Below, one piece after another: positions 46,424 to 54,827 of a stretch of 64,000 bases of DNA. A program made the position numbers and the translations under genes. Numbering within the stretch: position 1 is the stretch's first letter; the number at the start of each line of letters is the position of its first letter. Source of the stretch: Variovorax paradoxus (GTDB taxonomy: Bacteria > Pseudomonadota > Gammaproteobacteria > Burkholderiales > Burkholderiaceae_C). The stretch lies in contig NZ_JAUSXL010000002.1 of NCBI RefSeq assembly GCF_030815975.1, positions 682,001 to 746,000 on the forward strand, in the 5' to 3' direction. The notes under the pieces are model-generated. The model ran no database searches. It saw only the letters and a list, made by a program, of their open reading frames with translations, and was not told where the DNA came from.

Positions 46424-47133
46424 CGCGAACCGTGGCCCACGGCAACCACCCAGATGGTCCTGATGAAGATGCCGATGTCCCGGCCGACCGAGAGCGTCTC
46501 GACGTAGGCGACATCCAGCGCCACGCGCTTCTTGTAGCTCAGCTGGTTGCGCCCGCTGACTTGCCACAGGCCGGTAATGCCGGGCCTGACCGCGCAATAG
46601 AACGACCAGTCCGCCCCATACAGGATCTTCTGGTCGAGCATGCATGGCCGGGGGCCGACCAGGCTCATGTCGCCCACGAGCACATTCCAGAACTGCGGCA
46701 GCTCGTCCAGGCTGGTCTTGCGGATGAACTTGCCGAACGATGTGATGCGCGGGTCGTCTTCGAGCTTTTGATAGTCGTCCCACTGCTGGCGCGCGACCGG
46801 ATCGTTCCTGAGGTGCTCCTCGAGGATCTGGGCGGAGTTCGGCAGCATCGAGCGGAACTTGTAGAACTTGAACACACGCCCTCCCCGCCCGAATCGCGGC
46901 TGGGAGTACAGGACCGGTGCTCCGGAGGTGATGAGCACACCGGCGGCGATCAGGACATAGAGCCAGCCGAAGGCGCAGAAAAAGAACAGCGCGGCAGCGA
47001 TGTCGACCGCCCTTTTTCCAGCGCGCAGCATGGCGGGGTGACGGACTCTGATCCATGCCATGTCGTCAGCGATGGCGCCGATCGCCTCCTCGCCTCCGGC
47101 TGCCATCGACTCTTCGTGGCGAAAATTCGTCAT
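46420..47133 (-). CDS. Undecaprenyl-phosphate sugar phosphotransferase (priming enzyme)
   Basis: A 237-aa WbaP/ExoY-type sugar transferase that starts the repeat unit by moving sugar-1-phosphate to undecaprenyl phosphate. One N-terminal membrane segment (AALFFFCAFGWLYVLIAAGV) precedes the catalytic domain with FKFYKFRSM, TSLDELPQFWNVL, GDMSLVGPRP and PGITGLWQVSGR. It lacks the extra N-terminal helices of the long WbaP/WcaJ forms. It follows a 342-bp gap after the kinase gene and so may have its own promoter. Confidence 0.93.
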   Translation of the reverse strand: MTNFRHEESMAAGGEEAIGAIADDMAWIRVRHPAMLRAGKRAVDIAAALFFFCAFGWLYVLIAAGVLITSGAPVLYSQPRFGRGGRVFKFYKFRSMLPNSAQILEEHLRNDPVARQQWDDYQKLEDDPRITSFGKFIRKTSLDELPQFWNVLVGDMSLVGPRPCMLDQKILYGADWSFYCAVRPGITGLWQVSGRNQLSYKKRVALDVAYVETLSVGRDIGIFIRTIWVVAVGHGSR

Positions 47134-47475
47134 AGGAATGCTCCGTTCTCACATTTGAAGCGGAGGCAAATTCGCAGCTTGAAAACTCTCATTGGAGGAG
47201 AACCTTTCGTCTTACAAGCAAGCGCTTGCCCCTTTCGGGTTCAGTGATACGTGGCGGCTTGGTTTTCAGGCCAATACGGCCTTGCACGGAAGCCGTGAAG
47301 GTTGCGGCGCAGAAAAATCAATGCGCAGGCCGAGCGATCCAAATACGTAATACAAAAGAGCGACGCACTTGTCCCTAATCCTTTGTTATTAGCCTTTGAT
47401 TGACAGCACCGATTTAGTGCATCGGGTGATAATTATCACGATCTTGCTTAATTTTCTCAGAAACTGTCCATCAGA
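47134..47475 (-). other. Non-coding gap between wzc-type kinase and sugar transferase genes
   Basis: This 342-bp stretch holds no credible gene. The half nearer the kinase gene (about 47290-47475) is distinctly AT-rich compared with the surroundings. It contains a perfect 14-bp palindrome (47426-47439) and an inverted repeat CTAAT-N8-ATTAG (47375-47392). It probably holds a promoter for the five downstream biosynthesis genes. No confident -10/-35 pair was identified. Confidence 0.5.
47426..47439. promoter_or_regulatory. Perfect palindrome, CRP/FNR-family-like site
   Basis: GTGATAATTATCAC is a perfect 14-bp palindrome that fits the GTGA-N6-TCAC core of CRP-family sites and also the TGAT-N4-ATCA pattern of FNR-like regulators. 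It lies in the AT-rich gap upstream of the sugar transferase operon. The regulator is not encoded nearby. Confidence 0.5.
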
Positions 47476-49728
47476 CTAGGTGATATCCCTGTTGTTTTTG
47501 TATTTATAGTGTGTGTAACGGTAACCACCATATTTGTAGCTGCTGCTGCCCGCGTGACGCCGGGATAAGTCCATAGCATTCAAAATCACGCCATTGGCCG
47601 AGCAGCCTGCGTGCGCCAGCCTTCTTGCGCTTTCATTCAATTCGCCCAGATGCGTCTTTTCCGCCCGTGCAACAAGGAGAAGAGAACCCGCGAGTGGAGC
47701 CACCGAGGCGGTGTCCGCGGCCACGAGCACCGGCGCCGTATCGATAATCACAAGGTCGTAATTAGGCGAGAGCTTTTCCAGGATCTGCGAGAAAGAGTCG
47801 CTCATGAGCAATTCCGCCGGATTGGGCGGCAGCATCCCGGTCGTGATGACGTCCAGATTCGGCAGGATCGACGAGCGAATGGCCTTTTCAAAACTCAGCG
47901 TGCCGGCAATCAATTCCGAAAGGCCTGGCGACCGGGAAAGAGAGAAGAATTGATTGACCCGGCCCTTGCGCAAGTCGGCGTCGATCAGCAGGACCTTCTT
48001 TCCTGACGCTGCGGTAATGGCCGCGAAATTGACCGAGACAAAAGTTTTTCCGACGCCCGGCGTCGCGCCGGAAATCAGCAGGCGGTTGTTGGGTGCTTCC
48101 AGCATGGCGAACTGCAATGCAGTCCGCAGGCTGCGCAGGCTTTCCACCGCGGGATCCTCCGATTGCTGGAGGGCGAGAACGTGCATCCCCGGCGCCCTGT
48201 TCTCGATGTTCTTGTCGATCATCCGCTGGGCGGCGCTCAGCGGGATGCTGCTGTACACGTTGAGGCCCGTGTGCATCTCGATTTCACTCGGATTGCGGAT
48301 GCCGCCGAACAGCGAGTTCCTGGCAATGGCGAGCGCGACGCCGGCTCCCAGTCCCAGCAGCAGGGCCAGCGCGATGATCAGCGGCCGCTTGGGCCAGACG
48401 GGCTCCTCGGGAATGATGGCGTCGTCCAGCAGGCGCACGTTGCCGACCTTGCCTTCCTTGGCCAGCCGCATCTGCAGCGAACTGTTCAGCAGCGACACGT
48501 AGAGATCGGTATTGACCTTGATGTCGCGCTGCATCTGGACCGTGTTCTGCTGCAGCAGCGGCATTTTCCGGATGCGCGAATCGACGGTGGAGATTTCCCC
48601 CCTCCACGCCGCAATCTGCGCGTCCAGCGTCTGGAGATTGGGATGCTTGTCGGTAAAGCGCGCGGAAAGTTCTCGCCGCTTCTGTTCCGCTTCGAGCAAT
48701 TTGGATTGCAGGTCGACCGTCTGGGCCAAGGCATTCTTGGCCTCGTCGTCGAGGCTGACCGTGCCGTTCTCGTTCCGGTAGCGGTTGTAGAGGTCTTCGG
48801 ATTGCTCGAGCTGCTTCTTGAATTGCGGCAGCGCCGTGTCGAGGAAGCCCAGGGTCTTTTCGGCCTCGGCGGCCTTGCGTTCGATGTTCTGGCGAACATA
48901 GAGCCGCCCGATTTCATTGAGCAGCTGGGTCAGCTTTTCCGGATTCGGGCTTCTGAGGCTGACGTCGAGAACGCCGGACTGCTTGCCTTTTTCAACGACC
49001 TTGAGATTGTCCTGCAGCGACAGCAGCGCCAATTGCCTGGACATCCGGCTCAATTCGAACTGCGCGCCGGGCTTGGCACTGACAGAACTCACCAGCAGCC
49101 GGAGGCTGCCGCCTGGAACATTGGCGACGAGCGGAGTCCCGACTGCGCCCTTGAGCGGGGCTTCGAGGTTCGGATGAGACAGCTCGTAACGATTGTCCGC
49201 GCCGAGCGTCAGCATGAACTGCTTTGCTTCGAAGTCGACAGGTACGTCGAACTGCGGAACCATGATCTTCTCGGTTCCGTTCACGTAGCCCGAAAAGCCC
49301 ATGAAGCCCGGATCCGACAGCTCGCTGGCGCGCCGGGCGAGCCAGCTGCCCACAATCGGTGCATAGCGGGGCTGCGCGCTGATGTAGAGCTTGGTGTTCT
49401 CCACCGCCTGGGCGAGGATGGCGCGCGACTTGATGATCTCGATCTCGCCCGCGGCGGGCGTTTTCACGCTCAGCAGCGACGACGCGGCATCGCCCAGGAA
49501 ACTGCCCGCCGAATTGCCGGAGTCCTCGACCTGCACGGCCACGTTGGTTTCGTACATGGGCTGGCCGAAAAGGGCATAGGCCATGCCAAGCATCAGCATC
49601 ACGGCAACCACGACGGCAATGAACCATCGGTTGTCGATCAGGATGTCCAGGTACTCGACGAGCTTGAATCCGTCGTCCTCCTCTTCCAGCGCGGGCATCG
49701 GCAGGGCGGCTTGCTGGGGTGCGTTCAT
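47476..49728 (-). CDS. Polysaccharide co-polymerase / tyrosine autokinase (Wzc type)
   Basis: A 750-aa inner-membrane protein controlling EPS chain length and export. The N-terminal Wzz domain is flanked by two helices (about 35-52 and 440-460), with coiled-coil in between. The cytoplasmic BY-kinase has Walker A SGATPGVGKTFVSVNFA (about 550-565), Walker A' KVLLIDADLRKG and Walker B LVIIDTAPVL. A C-terminal cluster with six tyrosines ends the protein (SYKYGGYRYTHYKYKNN), the autophosphorylation site. The start overlaps the phosphatase stop (ATGA). Confidence 0.95.
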   Translation of the reverse strand: MNAPQQAALPMPALEEEDDGFKLVEYLDILIDNRWFIAVVVAVMLMLGMAYALFGQPMYETNVAVQVEDSGNSAGSFLGDAASSLLSVKTPAAGEIEIIKSRAILAQAVENTKLYISAQPRYAPIVGSWLARRASELSDPGFMGFSGYVNGTEKIMVPQFDVPVDFEAKQFMLTLGADNRYELSHPNLEAPLKGAVGTPLVANVPGGSLRLLVSSVSAKPGAQFELSRMSRQLALLSLQDNLKVVEKGKQSGVLDVSLRSPNPEKLTQLLNEIGRLYVRQNIERKAAEAEKTLGFLDTALPQFKKQLEQSEDLYNRYRNENGTVSLDDEAKNALAQTVDLQSKLLEAEQKRRELSARFTDKHPNLQTLDAQIAAWRGEISTVDSRIRKMPLLQQNTVQMQRDIKVNTDLYVSLLNSSLQMRLAKEGKVGNVRLLDDAIIPEEPVWPKRPLIIALALLLGLGAGVALAIARNSLFGGIRNPSEIEMHTGLNVYSSIPLSAAQRMIDKNIENRAPGMHVLALQQSEDPAVESLRSLRTALQFAMLEAPNNRLLISGATPGVGKTFVSVNFAAITAASGKKVLLIDADLRKGRVNQFFSLSRSPGLSELIAGTLSFEKAIRSSILPNLDVITTGMLPPNPAELLMSDSFSQILEKLSPNYDLVIIDTAPVLVAADTASVAPLAGSLLLVARAEKTHLGELNESARRLAHAGCSANGVILNAMDLSRRHAGSSSYKYGGYRYTHYKYKNNRDIT

Positions 49729-50180
49729 GTCGGTTGCTGCTCAGGTTTTGTAATTTTCAAAATGCGGTCGATCCATGTCCTGGCCCCCACGTCGATGAGC
49801 GCCAGGGCGTGCTCGAAGGCCGCCTCGTCCTGTTTGTAGGGATCGGGCACGTCCTGCTTGGCGGCCTCGGCGATGCGAAAGACCTTGCCGCGCACGAAGG
49901 GGTAGGCCGACTCGAGATGGCGGCGCTGCGCCATGTCCATGACCAGGATCAGGTCGGCCTGCCGGCACAGCAGCTGGCTCACCTGTTGCGCCACGTGGCC
50001 GGAAATGTCGATGCCGCGTGCCTGCATGAGCTTCTGCGCCGTTGCGTCGGCGGGCTTGCCCACGAGAGCGCCGGTGCCGGCGGACACCACGTGAAGGTGC
50101 GGCAGGCCCGCGGCCAGGATCCCTTGCGCCATCGGGCTGCGGCAGATGTTGCCGATGCAGACTGTCAGGACGGATTTCAT
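49725..50180 (-). CDS. Low-molecular-weight protein-tyrosine phosphatase (Wzb type)
   Basis: A 151-aa phosphatase with the P-loop Cys8-X5-Arg14 (VCIGNICRSPMAQ) and the general-acid Asp113 in VPDPYKQD. It should dephosphorylate the tyrosine cluster of the neighbouring kinase, a cycle needed for EPS polymerisation. ATG 50180 overlaps the exporter stop (ATGA). The longer frame upstream (to 51443) is a shadow of the exporter gene. Confidence 0.95.
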   Translation of the reverse strand: MKSVLTVCIGNICRSPMAQGILAAGLPHLHVVSAGTGALVGKPADATAQKLMQARGIDISGHVAQQVSQLLCRQADLILVMDMAQRRHLESAYPFVRGKVFRIAEAAKQDVPDPYKQDEAAFEHALALIDVGARTWIDRILKITKPEQQPT

Positions 50181-51340
50181 CTGTGGCGGCTCCAGACTTC
50201 GTCGCCGGCGTTGATCACTTGCGCAGCCGGCAGGATCAGGCTGGCCAGGCGGTTCCATGTGACCAGCGGCACCGAATCGATGTAGACGACGTCGCGCGGC
50301 TGCAGCTGGAAGCGCTCGGCCAGGCCCAGCGCCGCCGGATTCCTGGCATTCAGGTGGAAGATGGCCGGCAAGCCTCTCGCGTTGTTGCGGATGACGTAGA
50401 TCTGGCCCGTGTTGGCCGACGTCAGATTGGGGCCGCCTGCCTCGCCCAGCGCTTCGTTGAGGCTGAGCCGTCCGTTGTGCATGAGCAGCGCCGAGGGACG
50501 GGAGATTTCGCCCATCACGAACACCTTGCTCTCGTCGCGGTGCCGCACCTGGACCACGTCGCCGTTGCGCAGCGGAATCCTGCTGGCATCGACACCCAGG
50601 TCCTGCAGGTTGGGCAGGTTGATGAGCGTGGTCCTGTCGCCGCGCGTGAGCGTCACGAACGAGCGGTCGCCGTTGGCGGTAATGCCGCCGGCCCGGCTGA
50701 GGGCTTCGGCCAGCGTCATCGGCACATCGGTGAAGATCTGCAGCCCCGGCGTGCGCACCTCGCCTTCGACGAAGGCGCGGCGGCTTCTGAAGGACTGGAT
50801 GCGCACCGTCACCTGCGGATCCTTGATGTAGGCGGCGATGCGGCTCGCGATGAGGTCCGAGGCCTCGATTTCGGTCAATCCCTGGAGCTTGACGCGGCCG
50901 ATGTAGGGGAATGTGATCTGCCCGTCCGCGCCGACGATGAAGCCTGGCGCCACGCTGATGCCCGTCGGGTCCGCCTGCTGCGTGATCACGGCGCCGGCAT
51001 TGGGCAGCAGTTCCGGATGGTCGTAGACGATCACGCCCACCACGTCGCTCGGCCCGATGGTGTAGACCGGCGATTCGCCAAAAAGCGCCTTCACATCCGG
51101 CGCAACGGCGGTCGGCTGCGACTCGGCCAGGGTACGGATCAGCGCAGGCGAAATGGAGGTGATGACCCCATCCGGTGCGCCATCGGCCGGCAGGTACTGG
51201 AACTCCGGCGGCAGGCTCTGGTCGGCCTCGTAGGCGCTCACAGAATTGAAGCCCGGCGCGCAGCCCTGCAGCAATAACGCGCCCATTAGGGCAAAACCCC
51301 ACCCCATCGGGTACACGAAGCGTGTCAAATTGATCCCCAT
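50177..51340 (-). CDS. Polysaccharide export outer-membrane lipoprotein (Wza type)
   Basis: A 387-aa exporter with a lipoprotein signal (ALMGALLLQGC), then VYTIGPSDVVGVIVYDHPEL of the polysaccharide-export domain and two SLBB-like domains (FVEGEVRTPGLQIFTDVPMT and VFVMGEISRPSALLMHNGRL). It would form the outer-membrane EPS channel. ATG 51340 gives a normal signal peptide; longer starts (ATG 51373 or TTG 51379) are possible. It is the first gene of the minus-strand EPS transcription unit. Confidence 0.93.
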   Translation of the reverse strand: MGINLTRFVYPMGWGFALMGALLLQGCAPGFNSVSAYEADQSLPPEFQYLPADGAPDGVITSISPALIRTLAESQPTAVAPDVKALFGESPVYTIGPSDVVGVIVYDHPELLPNAGAVITQQADPTGISVAPGFIVGADGQITFPYIGRVKLQGLTEIEASDLIASRIAAYIKDPQVTVRIQSFRSRRAFVEGEVRTPGLQIFTDVPMTLAEALSRAGGITANGDRSFVTLTRGDRTTLINLPNLQDLGVDASRIPLRNGDVVQVRHRDESKVFVMGEISRPSALLMHNGRLSLNEALGEAGGPNLTSANTGQIYVIRNNARGLPAIFHLNARNPAALGLAERFQLQPRDVVYIDSVPLVTWNRLASLILPAAQVINAGDEVWSRHR

Positions 51341-51711
51341 TGCACAAATTGGTTTTCGGCAGCCGCGATTCATATGCAAGGCCCGAGCCCAGTTGATATT
51401 GGGCCGGGCATTTTTTGCCGCGGTTTGTCAAAGCAAAGCCCACGCATCGTCGGGAGGCGGGCCGGAGCGAATTGTCGCTGCCCGCGCATTGACCCTTTTC
51501 CGTTTAATAGATGCAAAAAATGTGTCTATATGCGGATTAACCCATGCCTTCCTGGGGTTATCTCAGGAATCAATGGCTGAAGGCCTTTTTCCACTGGGAA
51601 AAGATGCTTCGATTGCGCGCGCGCGACTGTGTCTTGCAGTTTGCAAATGTGAACTATCAATTAACTGCCTGCGCGGAGCGATTGTGGCGCGCTGACCACA
51701 AATCGCGCCCG
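51341..51711. other. Non-coding region upstream of the EPS export gene
   Basis: This 371-bp AT-richer stretch separates the PAP2 gene from the exporter gene. Small open frames occur on the plus strand but lack ribosome binding sites and recognisable sequence. It contains the hairpin at 51381-51416 and should hold the promoter of the export operon on the minus strand. I could not pick a convincing -10/-35 pair. Confidence 0.5.
51381..51416 (+). terminator. Hairpin with T-run (plus-strand terminator-like) in the EPS leader
   Basis: GCCCGAGCCCA, an 8-base loop and TGGGCCGGGC form a strong stem (one bulged A), followed on the plus strand by ATTTTTT. It reads as an intrinsic terminator for plus-strand RNA, although no plus-strand gene lies upstream. 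On the minus strand the same stem would lie in the 5' leader of the export operon. Confidence 0.6.
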
Positions 51712-52404
51712 TCAGTCGCGCGTTGAAAAGCTTTGCTCTTTTGTAAGAAATTGTGTGCTGCTGGCAGGTTTGCGCACGGCCCTGCGGTTCTGCAGGAGAT
51801 CGGCACGCGTGAATGGGCGTTCGATGCCCGCCATCCAAGCGGCGAAAGACTCCAACGCGTCCTGTGTGGGTGCAGGCCGCCCCACTATGAAAAAGAGGAG
51901 CGGCAGCGCCAGTGCCAAGGCGAACCAGCGTGGCGTCTTGACCCCCATGGACTGATGCCAATGCAACCGCAAAAAGCTTGCGCTTACAACTGTTCCAAGC
52001 AGGGCCCCCGTCACGACCTCCGCCGTGGAATGAACTTCGAGGGCCAGGCGCGACACACCGATGAAAACACCCCATCCCCAGCCCGATAACGCGGCCACCA
52101 TGCGCACGATTGGTGCGCGGCGCCGGGCCACCAGCCAGAAAACGACCGGCCAGACGCTGGTTGCCAGCGCGGTGTGCCCGCTGAAGCCTATGAAATCGAA
52201 TTGGGCGCTGCCAATGCCCCAGCCCATGAAGAGAAGCTTGGACAGCATCACGATGAAGCCACAACCGCCGAATAGCAGCGTCCAACGCACCGCTGCAGGG
52301 CGTGTGCCGGGATCGATCGCGAGCCAAATTGCAATTCCCAATGCCGCAGGCAACAGGAAGCCGCTGTCACCGAACCCGGTGGCAATTAACCAGAAATTAT
52401 TCAT
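51712..52404 (-). CDS. PAP2-family phosphatase
   Basis: A 230-aa membrane phosphatase of the PAP2 superfamily with about five or six helices. The conserved active-site motifs are GFSGHTALATS and SRLALEVHSTAEVVTGALLG; the first motif (K-X6-RP) is not clear. It may dephosphorylate undecaprenyl pyrophosphate, which would suit the EPS genes next to it. The substrate is inferred only from context. The larger frame to 51563 in another phase is a shadow. It is divergent from mscL. Confidence 0.82.
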   Translation of the reverse strand: MNNFWLIATGFGDSGFLLPAALGIAIWLAIDPGTRPAAVRWTLLFGGCGFIVMLSKLLFMGWGIGSAQFDFIGFSGHTALATSVWPVVFWLVARRRAPIVRMVAALSGWGWGVFIGVSRLALEVHSTAEVVTGALLGTVVSASFLRLHWHQSMGVKTPRWFALALALPLLFFIVGRPAPTQDALESFAAWMAGIERPFTRADLLQNRRAVRKPASSTQFLTKEQSFSTRD

Positions 52405-52515
52405 TAACGTGAAATAAGTGCGCTTTTCTCAGGGGTGCGCCACCGCCGATCGGATGCATTCCAAAGGCATACTGGCGGCACCTTCAACACCAGCGCTCCC
52501 GGAGCTATTGAAATC

Positions 52516-52947
52516 ATGAGCATCATCAGCGAGTTCAAGGAATTTGCCGTCAAGGGCAACGTGATCGATCTCGCGGTCGGCGTGATCATTGGCGCGGCAT
52601 TCGGGAAGATCGTCGACTCGGTCGTTGCCGACATCATCATGCCTGTCGTCGGGCTGGTGTTCGGCAAGCTGGATTTCTCGAACCTGTACGTGGTGCTGGG
52701 CAGCGTGCCGGCGGGGGTCGCCAACAACCTGGCCGACCTCAAGAAGGCCGGGGTGGCGGTGCTGGCCTATGGCAACTTCATCACCATCGCGGTCAACTTC
52801 ATCATTCTTGCCTTCATCATCTTCATGATGGTCAAGCAGATCAACAAGCTGCGCAAGACGCAGGCGGAGGCTCCCGCGGCACCGGTGGCACCACCGGAAG
52901 ACATTGCCCTGCTGCGAGAAATCCGCGACAGCCTGAAGCGCCCCTGA
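52516..52947 (+). CDS. mscL: Large-conductance mechanosensitive channel MscL
   Basis: MscL (143 aa) is a pentameric channel that opens under osmotic downshock. The sequence has the canonical [20 protein letters not shown] and [20 protein letters not shown] of the first helix, then the second helix ([20 protein letters not shown]) and a C-terminal bundle ([12 protein letters not shown]). ATG 52516 fits the family; the frame open upstream to 52435 is not conserved. It converges on pdxA with 19 bp between stops. Confidence 0.96.
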   Translation: MSIISEFKEFAVKGNVIDLAVGVIIGAAFGKIVDSVVADIIMPVVGLVFGKLDFSNLYVVLGSVPAGVANNLADLKKAGVAVLAYGNFITIAVNFIILAFIIFMMVKQINKLRKTQAEAPAAPVAPPEDIALLREIRDSLKRP

Positions 52948-52966
52948 ACCTTCTTCCCTGCCCTTC

Positions 52967-54013
52967 TCAGGCGCCTGCCAGCGTTCTGGCCATGCGCAGC
53001 GCCTCGACGAGGCTCGACGCATCGGCCTGGCCGGTGCCCGCAATATCGAATGCGGTGCCGTGATCGGGGCTGGTGCGCACCAGCGGCAGGCCCAAGGTCA
53101 CGTTCACACCCTTCTCCACGCCCAGGTACTTGACCGGAATCAGCCCCTGATCGTGGTACATGGCAACCACCACGTCGAACTCTCCAGGCATCCCTGGCCT
53201 GGCGCGCGCGCGCATGAAGACGGTGTCGGGCGCATGGGGTCCGTCGGCATCGATGCCCTCGGCACGGGCGGCCGCAATGGCCGGCGCAATGATGTCGTGC
53301 TCTTCGGAGCCGAACAGGCCCCCCTCGCCCGCGTGCGGATTGAGCCCGGCCACGCCAATGCGCGGCGTCCGGCCGAGCATGCGGTGCAGGGCACGGTGGG
53401 TGATGCGCAGCGTCTCCAGCACGCTGCCGAAGCTCACGGCCGTGATGGCGTCGCGCAGCGACATGTGAATGCTCACCAGCACGGTGCGCAGCTCGTCGTT
53501 GGCCAGCATCATGCGCACCGGCATGCCGTCCACCGCGAGCCCCGCATGGGCGGCGGCCTCGGCCTGCAGCAGCTCGGTATGGCCCGGGTACGGAAACCCG
53601 GCCGCGGCCAGTGCTTCCTTGTGCAGTGGCGCCGTGACGATGGCGGCGATCTCGCCCCGCAATGCGGCGCGTGCAGCCCAGACCACGCAGTCACCGGCCA
53701 CGCGGCCGGCTTCGGCGCTGATCCGGCCCAGCACGATGTCTTGCGCCGGCGCGGCCACCACCTGCAGCACGGGGATGCAGCCCCGCGGCACCGCGGCCGC
53801 TTCGGCAATGTGCTCGATCTGCGCCACCGGCCAGGCGGGTTGCCCCGGCAGCGCCAGCGCCTGCGACGCCCGGCGCATCGTGGCCACGTCGCCGGCCACG
53901 AAAGCGCCGCGCGTGGCCTCGGGCGCCTGGCGAAAGGCCTTGGCGATGATTTCGGGGCCGATGCCCGCAGGGTCGCCGAGCGTGATGGCCATGGAAGCCG
54001 CCGGGCTGTTCAT
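52967..54013 (-). CDS. pdxA: 4-hydroxythreonine-4-phosphate dehydrogenase PdxA
   Basis: PdxA (348 aa) oxidises 4-phosphooxy-threonine in pyridoxal phosphate synthesis. The start MAITLGDPAGIGPEIIAKAF and metal/substrate-binding histidines in GHTELLQ, LNPHAGEGG and MYHDQGLIPVKYL are all visible. ATG 54013 is preferred to a longer frame. It lies 40 bp after the Nif3-family gene. PLP made here is a cofactor of the deaminase at 17306-18610, but no direct link is implied. Confidence 0.94.
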   Translation of the reverse strand: MNSPAASMAITLGDPAGIGPEIIAKAFRQAPEATRGAFVAGDVATMRRASQALALPGQPAWPVAQIEHIAEAAAVPRGCIPVLQVVAAPAQDIVLGRISAEAGRVAGDCVVWAARAALRGEIAAIVTAPLHKEALAAAGFPYPGHTELLQAEAAAHAGLAVDGMPVRMMLANDELRTVLVSIHMSLRDAITAVSFGSVLETLRITHRALHRMLGRTPRIGVAGLNPHAGEGGLFGSEEHDIIAPAIAAARAEGIDADGPHAPDTVFMRARARPGMPGEFDVVVAMYHDQGLIPVKYLGVEKGVNVTLGLPLVRTSPDHGTAFDIAGTGQADASSLVEALRMARTLAGA

Positions 54014-54053
54014 TGAAGTCCCCCGGTGCTTCGCACCGTAGTGCGAGCTTGCT

Positions 54054-54827
54054 TCATGCCGGATTGTCAATGTCGATGAACTCGTGCTTCAGCCCGAGCT
54101 GGGCTGCCACGTGCCCGGCCACGGCCTGGGCGCCGTAGCGCTCCGTGGCATGGTGTCCGCAGGCCAGGAAGGCGACGCCCATTTCGCGCGCGTAGTGGAC
54201 CTGGGGTTCGGAGATCTCGCCGGTGATGAAGGCGTCGGCCCCGGCGGCGATGGCGGCCTCGAAGTAGCCCTGGGCACCACCCGTGCACCACGCGACGTTC
54301 CTGATCGGACGGTGCGCCGCGTCCACCAGGGTGACGGGCCGCTGCAGCACCTTTTCCGCGTGCGCGGCCAGTTCCTTGGCGCTGGCAAAGGCTTCTCCGT
54401 TGTCGCGCGCGCCAAGGAAGCCCAGCTCCTGCTCGCCGAAGCGTCCGGTCGACCCGGCATGGGCGAGCAACCCGAGTTGCAGTCCGAGCTGCGCGTTGTT
54501 GCCCAGCTCCGGATGCGCATCGAGCGGCAGGTGATAGGCGAACAGGTTGACGTCGTCGCCCAGCAGCAGGCCCAGGCGCTGCTTCATCCAGCCGGTGACG
54601 CAGCCGTCCTGGCCGCGCCAGAACAGGCCGTGGTGCACGAAGATGGCATCGGCCTCGGCGCGGATGGCGGCTTCGATGAGCGCGCGGCTCGCCGTCACGC
54701 CGGAGACGATCTTCCGCACCACGGTGCGGCCCTCGACCTGCAGGCCATTGGGTCCATAGTCCTTGAAGCGCGACGGCGCAAGGAGCAGGTCGAAGGCATG
54801 CAGCAATTCGTGGCGAGTGGTGCTCAT
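54054..54827 (-). CDS. Nif3-like dinuclear metal centre protein (YbgI family)
   Basis: A 257-aa protein of the Nif3/YbgI family, hexameric with two metals per subunit; some members act as GTP cyclohydrolase-like enzymes. The metal-site signatures are DAIFVHHGLFWRGQ, AYHLPLDAHPELGNNAQLG, GEISEPQVHYAREMG and GHHATERYG. ATG 54827 overlaps the upstream MFS stop (ATGA). The molecular role remains unclear. Confidence 0.9.
   Translation of the reverse strand: MSTTRHELLHAFDLLLAPSRFKDYGPNGLQVEGRTVVRKIVSGVTASRALIEAAIRAEADAIFVHHGLFWRGQDGCVTGWMKQRLGLLLGDDVNLFAYHLPLDAHPELGNNAQLGLQLGLLAHAGSTGRFGEQELGFLGARDNGEAFASAKELAAHAEKVLQRPVTLVDAAHRPIRNVAWCTGGAQGYFEAAIAAGADAFITGEISEPQVHYAREMGVAFLACGHHATERYGAQAVAGHVAAQLGLKHEFIDIDNPA

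Noticed and set aside
45236..47133. Horizontally acquired island or mobile element around the pyruvyltransferase and sugar transferase genes
   Set aside because: GC content looks somewhat lower, but there is no transposase, integrase, att site or flanking direct repeat; EPS genes often show such drift.
51544..51726. 60-codon plus-strand ORF upstream of the PAP2 gene end
   Set aside because: It has no ribosome binding site and no recognisable sequence, and it lies opposite the presumed promoter region of the export operon.
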